The position numbers and the translations under genes were made by a program. A model generated the notes under the pieces. The model saw only the letters and a program-made list of their open reading frames with translations, made no database searches and was not told the origin of the DNA. A stretch of DNA of 64,000 nucleotides from an uncultured Dorea sp. (GTDB taxonomy: Bacteria > Bacillota > Clostridia > Lachnospirales > Lachnospiraceae), in contig CAPEBR010000006.1 of the NCBI GenBank assembly GCA_948602995.1, positions 84,804-148,803 on the forward strand, given 5' to 3'. This document shows, piece by piece, positions 55,601 to 62,731 of the stretch. The stretch's first letter is position 1. Each line of letters opens with the position of its first letter.

Positions 55601-58600
55601 CTATAACTTATTCTTATTTCTAAGCTCATTAATACGTGAACACTTTGGACTGCATGTCTTGACATTCCCACCTCTGACAAGAAATTTTTCTTTACAGACC
55701 ACACATTCCTTTACACAGGCTTCTTTTGAATACATATAATAATCAATCATTGGATTATTATTACATGCCCAAAAAGCTATCTCCTGTTCTGTATCCATAT
55801 TCCCAGGTATAAACAGATATATTTTATCATAGTATTTTCCATATACGATCTTGACCAAGCCTTTTTTTATAAACCTTTCCAGTCCTTTTTTCGCAATGGC
55901 TCTTCCTATCCAACGGTCTATTGTAGTCCGTGTAATGTTCCTAAACCGCGTATTGTTATAAATTCTGAAATGACTCCGGTTATCATCTGTAACAGATTCC
56001 CTGTTTTCCAGTCCATCTAAAATCTTCATCTTCCTTTTATATAGCACCAGTAACAAATATAATAAATGACGGTCTGTCTCACAGCCTTTTCTGCAAGGAA
56101 GATTTCTGATCCATGAATACTCACTGTACGTGATGGGAACCTTTTTTTGCTCCAGCATATTCCTCTGTACAGCTTCAACCATATCTTCTACCTCACTGTC
56201 TCTTTGGTCTGCTTTCTTATATGCGTTTCGCTTTAGCTTTAGCAGACTGTCAGGCTTATGCTTCAAATTATATATAAGATTCTCATACAGAATATCGCCA
56301 AAACAGCTCCACAGAATAGACTTGTCCGAATTAATATTTTCTTCCTGGAAATATTCAATATCTATAAGGTACAATGCCGTTTTTCTACGGTATCCAATCC
56401 TCTCCCTCACATTATATGTTGCTTTCACTATATTCTGTAATACATTATGACAATAAAGATGATAGACATCATATCCTAAATTCTTATTGACTTTGGCAAT
56501 GCTGTATTTTTTTCTTAAGTTTTTCCGGAATTTCTCAGTGTCGTAAATTTTCAACCTTAACAGCTTATCCTGTAATGCTTTATATGTATCTGACGAACGA
56601 TCTATTTTAAAATCAGTGTCTTGAAAATATGCAGGATTGAAGTCTTTCCCATCAGCCGGATTAATCCATATATTTTCCTTGTTGCTTTTGGTATTTTCTG
56701 ATATGTATCCGCTTATACGATTGACATTACTTCTTTTGTTTACAGCTTTATCGTCACAGCATTGGTCAGACTTTTTATCCTTTGCATATTTAAAGAAATA
56801 TGGATACTCCTTTTCTATCCACTCATTATACATCCCCTCATATTCACCCATCGAAGGCATATACTGTGATTTTGGATTGTCAATACAGAAATTATTATAT
56901 GCTGTCATAATACGTACAAAGTCATAGTCAACCTCACATGCCATATTTAAGTATTTCGTAATGACATTGGAAATATCCCCGATACTTTCATTCTTGAAAC
57001 TACGCATCAGACAGTCAAATATATTCTTCTTATTTACCTCCGATGGTTCTGATTTCTTCATCTCGTAATACAATGGAGGTTTATTCCTGTCTACCAAAAC
57101 AAGAAAGACTCCATCCGGTGTAAGCAGCATTTCATCCCCATCCACATCACACTGAAGCGTTTTTGTCAACAGGTCGTGTGTACTGATTACCGTATCCATG
57201 CCCTGGAACCATCTCTTGCATTCATCGGACTTTTCCAATATACGGACACAATGCTCACAATCTGATAAATGGGGACTTCTAAGGCAACATACTTCTTTAA
57301 TATTTTCCTTTTCACCATATAAAGCATTATACACATGGTTTCCAGGTATAAGCCCTTTTGGATTTTCATCTCCGCAAAACCAGTATTCACATGCTGCATA
57401 TAAATCCGGACAAATATAGTTGTAATATCCTTTGATGTATGGCTTTCCCGACATGGCTTTTTTACGTTCAGAGATGATTTTCTTGCTAATACGCTTTCTC
57501 ACATATGAATCCTGTAACATCTGAGGATATGCTTTTATTGACGCATAAAAAGGATCCAGTCCTTCTTCTCTCTGCAAATCTGCCCCCATAATTTTTAACG
57601 CTGTATCGGGATTCATTTTTGCATCATTGATTCTCTTAATCGTCAGCTCTGATAATCTTTTGATTTTTTCGTCTGTTACATTTTCGCGCGGAATCGTCTG
57701 ATAAAACTGATATGCTGATGAAACAACGGGATCATCACTATATGGATAATGCATTGTATTATTGACACATATTTTCAGTCCGTTCTTTTTAAATGCTTTT
57801 TTGTAATCATCCCACGATTTATAATATTTCCACATTTTTAACTGACTGCCATTTAAAATAATTTTTATATTATCCTTGATATAGTCTACTGAAATCTCTG
57901 TTCCCCATATGTCTTTAATCCTGTCCTTTGCAATTCCCTTTTCCTGTTTTTCTGCAATAAACCTTTGAAAATCAAATGGGAAAACTGCCCCTTTTATCCA
58001 TCCACCACGAATCTGACAGCTTTGCGGAAATACTCCCGGAAGAAATATACCAGCACCATCCATATGATTTACAGGAACAGGCATAGTTTTTTCTTCTATT
58101 GTAAGAGATTCCATATCAAGATAATTTACCTTCTCAATTACGTCTGTTTCAAACTCTGGAAGAATCAAAATCTGATCTATGTTTATATCAACAGACGGTT
58201 CTACACTCTTTGAAAAAACCAGTGATGTGTAAGCCAAGTATTTCCCTGTATTACAACCACCATTCCGGTTTATGGTATCCAGTGACAAACCGCACATTAA
58301 GCGTCCTTGATTTTTCTCAGAAAATTTTTGCTGCATTAAACATACTTGCCGTTTCTTCATCTGATTTGCCGATGACGAATATACAATATATTTTTCACCA
58401 TCTATCAAAATACCATTTTCAATGATCTGCTTTAAAACTATTTCATGCCAACTATAAACATCCTTGTCTCCAGTGCCAGGACAATACAGTATTACTATTT
58501 CTTTTATCAGCGGAATGTGTTTAGGTTCTCTTTCATCATAAACAAATGATTCCGATAACCGGACGCATTCATTTTCAAATCCTGCAATTAATTTACTAAT

Positions 58601-58828
58601 TATCGGTTCATTATTTTTATCGTATAAAGCCTTTTTATCAATTTTTCTTGTTTCAGAAAATGACATGACGTTATGTAAAAGTTCTTTTATTGTTTTTTGC
58701 TTATCTTCCGGCTTACTAGCTTTTTTATACTGTCTGTATACCATTCTTTCGTTTTCTGTACAACAGTCAAAAATTGACAGATTGAACATCATATATCTTC
58801 TTGCTTTTGCAATAGTATTTTCTTTCAT
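55601..58828 (-). CDS. Single-chain RNA polymerase of the YonO/eukaryotic RdRP-like class
   Basis: The start at 58828 has GGAGG 8 bases upstream; 1075 residues. The catalytic loop is QCDVDGDEMLL (Asp561, 563, 565), the D-x-D-G-D that holds Mg2+ in all two-barrel RNA polymerases. Family motifs of cellular RdRPs and YonO flank it in the correct order: DGAGIFLP and QIRGGWIKGAVFPFDF (257-288), VCCLRSPHLSDCEHCVR (RNPCLHPGD-like, 513-529), MDTVISTHDLLT, then after the loop IGDISNVITKYLN and AYNNFCIDNPKSQYMPS (lysine of the VDxxK element). A C-terminal zinc finger (CVVCKEKFLV...CSPKCS) is extra. It would make RNA, by analogy with SPbeta YonO from DNA, and may serve the element's own genes. The template is not proven. 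Confidence 0.85.
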   Translation of the reverse strand: MKENTIAKARRYMMFNLSIFDCCTENERMVYRQYKKASKPEDKQKTIKELLHNVMSFSETRKIDKKALYDKNNEPIISKLIAGFENECVRLSESFVYDEREPKHIPLIKEIVILYCPGTGDKDVYSWHEIVLKQIIENGILIDGEKYIVYSSSANQMKKRQVCLMQQKFSEKNQGRLMCGLSLDTINRNGGCNTGKYLAYTSLVFSKSVEPSVDINIDQILILPEFETDVIEKVNYLDMESLTIEEKTMPVPVNHMDGAGIFLPGVFPQSCQIRGGWIKGAVFPFDFQRFIAEKQEKGIAKDRIKDIWGTEISVDYIKDNIKIILNGSQLKMWKYYKSWDDYKKAFKKNGLKICVNNTMHYPYSDDPVVSSAYQFYQTIPRENVTDEKIKRLSELTIKRINDAKMNPDTALKIMGADLQREEGLDPFYASIKAYPQMLQDSYVRKRISKKIISERKKAMSGKPYIKGYYNYICPDLYAACEYWFCGDENPKGLIPGNHVYNALYGEKENIKEVCCLRSPHLSDCEHCVRILEKSDECKRWFQGMDTVISTHDLLTKTLQCDVDGDEMLLTPDGVFLVLVDRNKPPLYYEMKKSEPSEVNKKNIFDCLMRSFKNESIGDISNVITKYLNMACEVDYDFVRIMTAYNNFCIDNPKSQYMPSMGEYEGMYNEWIEKEYPYFFKYAKDKKSDQCCDDKAVNKRSNVNRISGYISENTKSNKENIWINPADGKDFNPAYFQDTDFKIDRSSDTYKALQDKLLRLKIYDTEKFRKNLRKKYSIAKVNKNLGYDVYHLYCHNVLQNIVKATYNVRERIGYRRKTALYLIDIEYFQEENINSDKSILWSCFGDILYENLIYNLKHKPDSLLKLKRNAYKKADQRDSEVEDMVEAVQRNMLEQKKVPITYSEYSWIRNLPCRKGCETDRHLLYLLLVLYKRKMKILDGLENRESVTDDNRSHFRIYNNTRFRNITRTTIDRWIGRAIAKKGLERFIKKGLVKIVYGKYYDKIYLFIPGNMDTEQEIAFWACNNNPMIDYYMYSKEACVKECVVCKEKFLVRGGNVKTCSPKCSRINELRNKNKL

Positions 58829-58913
58829 GACTTGTTCCTCCAAACCCTATAACACTTTCTCAGAGCCAATAGAAAAAATCTACCGGCTCTGAAATGCTTG
58901 TCCTTTTATTTAA

Positions 58914-59351
58914 TTATTCTCTTTTGATGTCATAAACTCTATCGAAATATGCCATTGCATATTCAACAAATCTGTCATAAATCTGTATCTCAGAAGCCCA
59001 GTCAACTTCTTCATTTTCAAGCTCTGACAGAATATAATTAACAACACATTCCTCTGTACAAACGACTTCACCTTTTCCAATTCTAATAGGAAATTTAAAG
59101 ATTTCTCCTGCCCGTACGAGATTGGTATTGTACATCCAGTAATCATCACTGATTCTATCTATCTCAATCTCTAAATACAGTTCAAAACTGGGTATCTGAT
59201 ATATCTCGGGAAGAAATGCTTTGATGTATTTTGTATCATCGTTTGCATCATAATCCAGTTTTCCGTTCAACTTTGTTTTTCTTGATTTTGCTGCTCTTTC
59301 TTCCGGTATTACGATAAATTTCATTGATTCCTTCATTTGTTTTAGTCTCAT
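58914..59351 (-). CDS. Hypothetical phage protein, about 136-145 residues
   Basis: The start is not fixed; 59324 (GAAGG upstream) and 59351 are both possible. The protein is acidic with FLPEIYQIPSFELYLEIEID and no known domain. It is 85 bp above the polymerase gene in the same direction and could be cotranscribed with it. No function inferred. Confidence 0.55.
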   Translation of the reverse strand: MRLKQMKESMKFIVIPEERAAKSRKTKLNGKLDYDANDDTKYIKAFLPEIYQIPSFELYLEIEIDRISDDYWMYNTNLVRAGEIFKFPIRIGKGEVVCTEECVVNYILSELENEEVDWASEIQIYDRFVEYAMAYFDRVYDIKRE

Positions 59352-59361
59352 TCCTACTTAC

Positions 59362-59841
59362 TCAATTATTTTGTATATTCTCTAATGCAAAAGGATGTTT
59401 TCTTTTACCACTAAGCGTTTTTAGCTCGGCTTTTACACCTTGCATACTTGCTTGTAATATAATTGCACGATCATGGACACGCATGTATGTATCTCTTCCC
59501 TCTACGGACATATTCTCTACAGGTGCATATTCAAGATGATCATAACCTTTCTGCATTTCATTAAATCCCCGCTTATAATGCTTCAATGACTGTTTTACAA
59601 AATCATCAGGAGCCACAACCCGATAGCCATCACCTGGAATGTTCTCAATCGCTTTATTATACTTTTTCAGCAATATCTTCCTAGCTTTCGCAATTACGGA
59701 ACTATATTTATTTGATCCATAATCTTCTTCAATCACAGAAGCAATCTGATCATGAGAAATAAAATCCCCATAATTCAGTTCATTTAATTTTTCTGCTAAA
59801 ACTTCTGATTTTTTCTTATTATTTTCAATAATTTCATTCAT
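59362..59841 (-). CDS. Winged-helix-like phage protein
   Basis: A 159-residue protein with SHDQIASVIEEDYGSNKYSS and VIAKARKILLKKYNKAIENI, followed by PGDGYRVVAPDDF, which together look like a winged helix or a DNA-binding response-type domain. The rest is helical. AAGGAAA precedes the ATG. Its start follows directly the CNNAN array, so the array is its 5' region. A DNA-binding role is inferred. Confidence 0.6.
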   Translation of the reverse strand: MNEIIENNKKKSEVLAEKLNELNYGDFISHDQIASVIEEDYGSNKYSSVIAKARKILLKKYNKAIENIPGDGYRVVAPDDFVKQSLKHYKRGFNEMQKGYDHLEYAPVENMSVEGRDTYMRVHDRAIILQASMQGVKAELKTLSGKRKHPFALENIQNN

Positions 59842-59896
59842 TTTTAAATTTTCCTTTCTTATTTCCTTTTCTATTTTTCTCTCTTAGCCTATAATT

Positions 59897-60129
59897 CATA
59901 GCCTAGCCCAGCACAACATAACAGAGCACAGCTCAACATAACATAACCAACCATAACATAACACAACTTAAAATACATAGCTCAACGCAACACACCAAAG
60001 ATCACCTTACCACACCGTAACACAACTCAACTTACAATGCATAACATAGCATAGCCAACCTCATCTGATCCAATCTGAACGTAGCAAATCCCAACTTATC
60101 CAATCCCATCATACCTAGACAGAACTCAA
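59897..60129. repeat. Pentamer array of pattern CNNAN (45 units)
   Basis: On the plus strand the sequence reads in 5-base units with C at position 1 and A at position 4. Segment 1 (59897-59971) has 15 units, all fitting. A 4-base AATA (59972-59975) shifts phase. Segment 2 (59976-60035) has 12 units, 11 fitting. A 4-base AATG (60036-60039) shifts again. Segment 3 (60040-60129) has 18 units, 17 fitting. In all, 43 of 45 pentamers fit; positions 2, 3 and 5 vary. CATAA is the commonest unit. A period of 5 is not a coding period. The region is between the genes at 59841 and 60147, with nothing else in it. Confidence 0.9.
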
Positions 60130-60146
60130 AATGCTTGCCATACAAT

Positions 60147-60725
60147 TTAGTCCAGTTCTTCAATTATAGGAACAAATTTTCCATATTTCGGACGTGAATC
60201 GCAAAGTCCAATATAATTTCCGCTATATTCCATACAATTTACAATTTCATCTAAATCAATTTTTGTTTCATCATACGCTAACCCAAAAATAATCTGCCAC
60301 TGGTTGAACCTTGGTCTTGTCCGAACGATCCGTGACCTTTGCACAACCATTATCCGTGTATCACGAAAACGGTAATCTTTTATCAGCTGTTCTTTTGTTA
60401 GATCTTGGCCATAGTTAAGCGGTATATACAGATCCGTCACAGCAACATACTTCTCAAAATCCTTTCCTTTTTTAAACGCTTTTGCCCCATTCCCGAGTGT
60501 TGCTTCTACATTCTCGCCCGGTATGTAAAGACCAATTTCATCATCCCAATATGCGCCTGCCTCCCATTCGAGATCAGCAATTTTCAATAAATCCTCTTCT
60601 GTTTTCTTTCGCTTGCCCGTATATTTTTTCATCTCCCTCGTCACTGGGCAAAGCGGATTTACCGCCTGGCAACTGTGCATAATTAATGGGCTGATACCTT
60701 TCCAAGTTACTTGTAAATTTTTCAT
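60147..60725 (-). CDS. Conserved hypothetical phage protein, 192 residues
   Basis: AAAGGAGAG precedes the ATG. The protein opens with LQVTWKGISPLIMHSCQAV, has LEWEAGAYWDDEIGLYIPGE, a basic strip RSRIVRTRPRFNQWQIIFGL, and ends GLCDSRPKYGKFVPI. The end block and the spread of conserved glycines recall RAMP/Cas7-like RNA- or ssDNA-binding folds, but this is a visual impression. It occurs in gut-phage genomes as far as I recall. It may bind single-stranded nucleic acid. Confidence 0.6.
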   Translation of the reverse strand: MKNLQVTWKGISPLIMHSCQAVNPLCPVTREMKKYTGKRKKTEEDLLKIADLEWEAGAYWDDEIGLYIPGENVEATLGNGAKAFKKGKDFEKYVAVTDLYIPLNYGQDLTKEQLIKDYRFRDTRIMVVQRSRIVRTRPRFNQWQIIFGLAYDETKIDLDEIVNCMEYSGNYIGLCDSRPKYGKFVPIIEELD

Positions 60726-61190
60726 AATTCATCTCTCCTTTTCGTTTTTGATATAATCTACTTCTCTATTTATTTCAGTTTTTTTAATTTCTTCCACCAA
60801 TTTTTATATTGGCGGTGAATGAATATTTTTCATTGTCCTTTCCTCCGTTCTTTTCGTAATAATAGAAATTTCTTTCTACAATCTATTTCTACATTTTCTT
60901 ATTTGTAGAATCAAAACTCCTAATATTTATTTCTACATTTATTTTAAAAAATATTTCTATTTTCATGTTTTGTTATCAAATAAATGCATTTTTATTTCAT
61001 CCTCCTAAAAACAATTCTAAATTACTTTCTACATAATGTATTTCTCCATCCAATCCAGTTTTTCCACTCATTTTTTTATTTTTTCGATTTTTTAAAAAAT
61101 AAAAAAATAAAATAAAAAAAACAAATTAAATAAATTCCAAAAATTAAAATTCCAAAAATAACATTCCTATCATTTTTGCATCAGAACGAT
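60726..61190. other. Non-coding region with iteron-like repeats and AT tract (candidate origin)
   Basis: TTTCTACA is present at 60873, 60886, 60930 and 61026, and its complement-like TGTAGAAT at 60904. About 40 bp further, 61071-61140 is nearly all A/T with a palindromic T/A core. No gene lies here. The ParB-like pseudogene and the replication protein are upstream in the same orientation. The combination of iterons and an AT-rich region is typical of plasmid or phage origins, but the assignment is by analogy. Confidence 0.45.
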
Positions 61191-61194
61191 TTCT

Positions 61195-61808
61195 CAAAAA
61201 TGCGAAACCGCTAATTCAGGAATCATATCAGCTAATAATTTATAGTTTTGGAGTGTAGGAATAGAAATTCCCATTTCATCTGCTAACTGTTTTTACGTTT
61301 TCATTGCTTGAATTAAGAACTTTTGCGCCCATACGGTATGTTTTTTCTGAAACTCCAGCAATATCAGAAAGTTTTTTGTCCGTTGTAGAATTTCGTCCTT
61401 TGGTAAAATCGCTTGTGGTAAATTTTCCGTAAGCGATTTTTGATAGAATTTTGACTTTTTATCTGCATTTGTTTTTTCTTCTTTTTTGTTCCTTGTAAGC
61501 TCTTTATAACCAGCATTAATGTTTTTTTCTCCAGACAATACTTCTTGTTTAAGTTCTTCATTATTTGAATCAAGAATTTTTTTACCCATTGAATATGTAT
61601 CAGTGGATACACTTGCCGTTTTAGCTAATTTTGCACGTACATCAATCTTGTTATCATCAGAAAGGGTTGAAGAAATCTGCGAACCTTCCCTTGGAGAATA
61701 ATTCCTTCCACCTAATGACATATTCTTTTTTGCTTGTTTCTCATAAATAGGTCTATACTTCTCGGCAACAGCTATCCTTTGGATCGAAAATAAATTCCAT
61801 CTCTCCAC
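61195..61808 (-). pseudogene. ParB/KorB-like gene with several frameshifts
   Basis: The longest frame carries IAVAEKYRPIYEKQAKKNMS, AKTASVSTDTYSMGKKILDS and VLSGEKNINAGYKEL, which resemble the DNA-binding half of ParB-like plasmid proteins. Past about 61400 the frame turns to nonsense, while another frame reads KLSDIAGVSEKTYRMGAKVLN, and a third near 61209-61289 reads QLADEMGISIPTLQNYKLLA. These look like pieces of the same kind of protein and are not joined. No clean start or stop exists. It is most likely a decayed partition or replication gene. Confidence 0.65.
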
Positions 61809-62006
61809 TCAGTTTTCAAGCATCCATTCCATCAGATTCCCTATCATATTCCTACTATCCATACCTCTGAATTCACCCTATATTCCACTCCAAACATATC
61901 TCATGGACAATTTACCCTCTGAATCATACAGGCTCAAATAAGCCCCATTTTCAGTGAAATAACCCTAAGACATTTTACAATTATATCTTCGATTGAAAGA
62001 GTAGTT

Positions 62007-62243
62007 TCATTGCCTGTTTTTCTTCCATTCTACAAAATCAATAATCTTACCCATACCGTTATTATTGATCAATTTGACCTTATAACGTGAAAACTCTTCA
62101 AGGTTCCACAATTCATCACCAGGAACATCCTCTGTAGTCAGATCAGTTTCTACTGCTTCAATTGTCATATGAAAGAATGAAATGTTAATTACCTCATAAA
62201 TTTTATTTTCTACATTTAAATACTTAATTTTTGTGTTGTTAAT
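62007..62243 (-). CDS. Small phage protein with apparent ATT start
   Basis: GGAGGGG lies 9 bases ahead of ATT at 62243 and the frame stays open to 62007, giving 78 residues. A later ATG at 62168 would make a 53-residue form with no ribosome site. The product, with FFHMTIEAVETDLTTEDVPG and a C-terminal KIIDFVEWKKNRQ, is not recognised. It follows a small ORF whose stop is just before its ribosome site. Confidence 0.55.
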   Translation of the reverse strand: MNNTKIKYLNVENKIYEVINISFFHMTIEAVETDLTTEDVPGDELWNLEEFSRYKVKLINNNGMGKIIDFVEWKKNRQ

Positions 62244-62261
62244 TGTTTGTCCCCTCCAGTC

Positions 62262-62417
62262 TTATCTTCTTTTTGCCTTACGTCTACCATGTTCCCATGC
62301 TCTCTTTGAACGGTTAGCAGCTTTAACATCCGTAAAAAGATATTGCAGATTTCTATGAAATACCTGTCCTTTTTTCGATTCTACTTCAGCATAATCTCCT
62401 TTGCTGAAATTTATCAA
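62262..62417 (-). CDS. Possible small basic protein (weak)
   Basis: An open frame reads LINFSKGDYAEVESKKGQVF then AANRSKRAWEHGRRKAKRR. The start is unclear (TTG 62417 or ATT 62420, both without a good ribosome site), and an in-frame TGA lies seven codons further up. The codon pattern and highly basic end look protein-like. It may be the remnant of a longer gene. Confidence 0.35.
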   Translation of the reverse strand: MINFSKGDYAEVESKKGQVFHRNLQYLFTDVKAANRSKRAWEHGRRKAKRR

Positions 62418-62433
62418 AATAGTGCTTGCTTTA

Positions 62434-62502
62434 GCAGCTCATGTATGGTAATCTATTGATAAAACTTAATGGCAGTTTCCCCATACATGAAACTGCGTTT
62501 TT
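62434..62502 (+). terminator. Nested hairpins with T run on the plus strand
   Basis: GCAGTTTC/GAAACTGC (62472-62496) is a clean 8-bp stem followed by GTTTTTTG, and TCATGTATGG/CCATACATGA makes a larger, competing stem (62434-62496). It terminates on the plus strand, although all nearby genes are on the minus strand. It could end an antisense RNA or be a structured regulatory region. Confidence 0.5.
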
Positions 62503-62521
62503 TGTTTGCACGTAAAAACCG

Positions 62522-62554
62522 TCAGAAAACCCTTGATTTTATTAGGTTTTCTGA
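62522..62554 (-). terminator. Hairpin after the replication gene
   Basis: TCAGAAAACC and GGTTTTCTGA pair perfectly around a 13-base loop. On the minus strand ACGGTTTTT follows. It lies about 180 bp past the stop of the 62732 gene. A 15-bp direct repeat, GGAATTTTGGTAACT, flanks at 62566 and 62645, and a 19-bp palindrome is at 62677-62695. Confidence 0.5.
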
Positions 62555-62731
62555 AAAAATGACATGGAATTTTGGTAACTCTATTTTGCACGATAGCATG
62601 TGCACTTTCTCCTTATTTTTCAATGTTTTTTGAACTTTACTCAGGGAATTTTGGTAACTATGTATAGAATGTATTATATCCTACGGAGTAGGATACATCT
62701 GTGTAACACACAACTTCCAGTAGGATTATTT

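Noticed and set aside
59897..60129. CRISPR array or ordinary tandem satellite
   Set aside because: The units are 5 bases long with no constant spacer and no cas genes nearby; a normal satellite would keep a common unit sequence, but here only two positions are fixed.
59897..60129. Template region of a diversity-generating retroelement
   Set aside because: No reverse transcriptase or variable-region repeat was seen, and the fixed A at every fourth position is the opposite of adenine mutagenesis.
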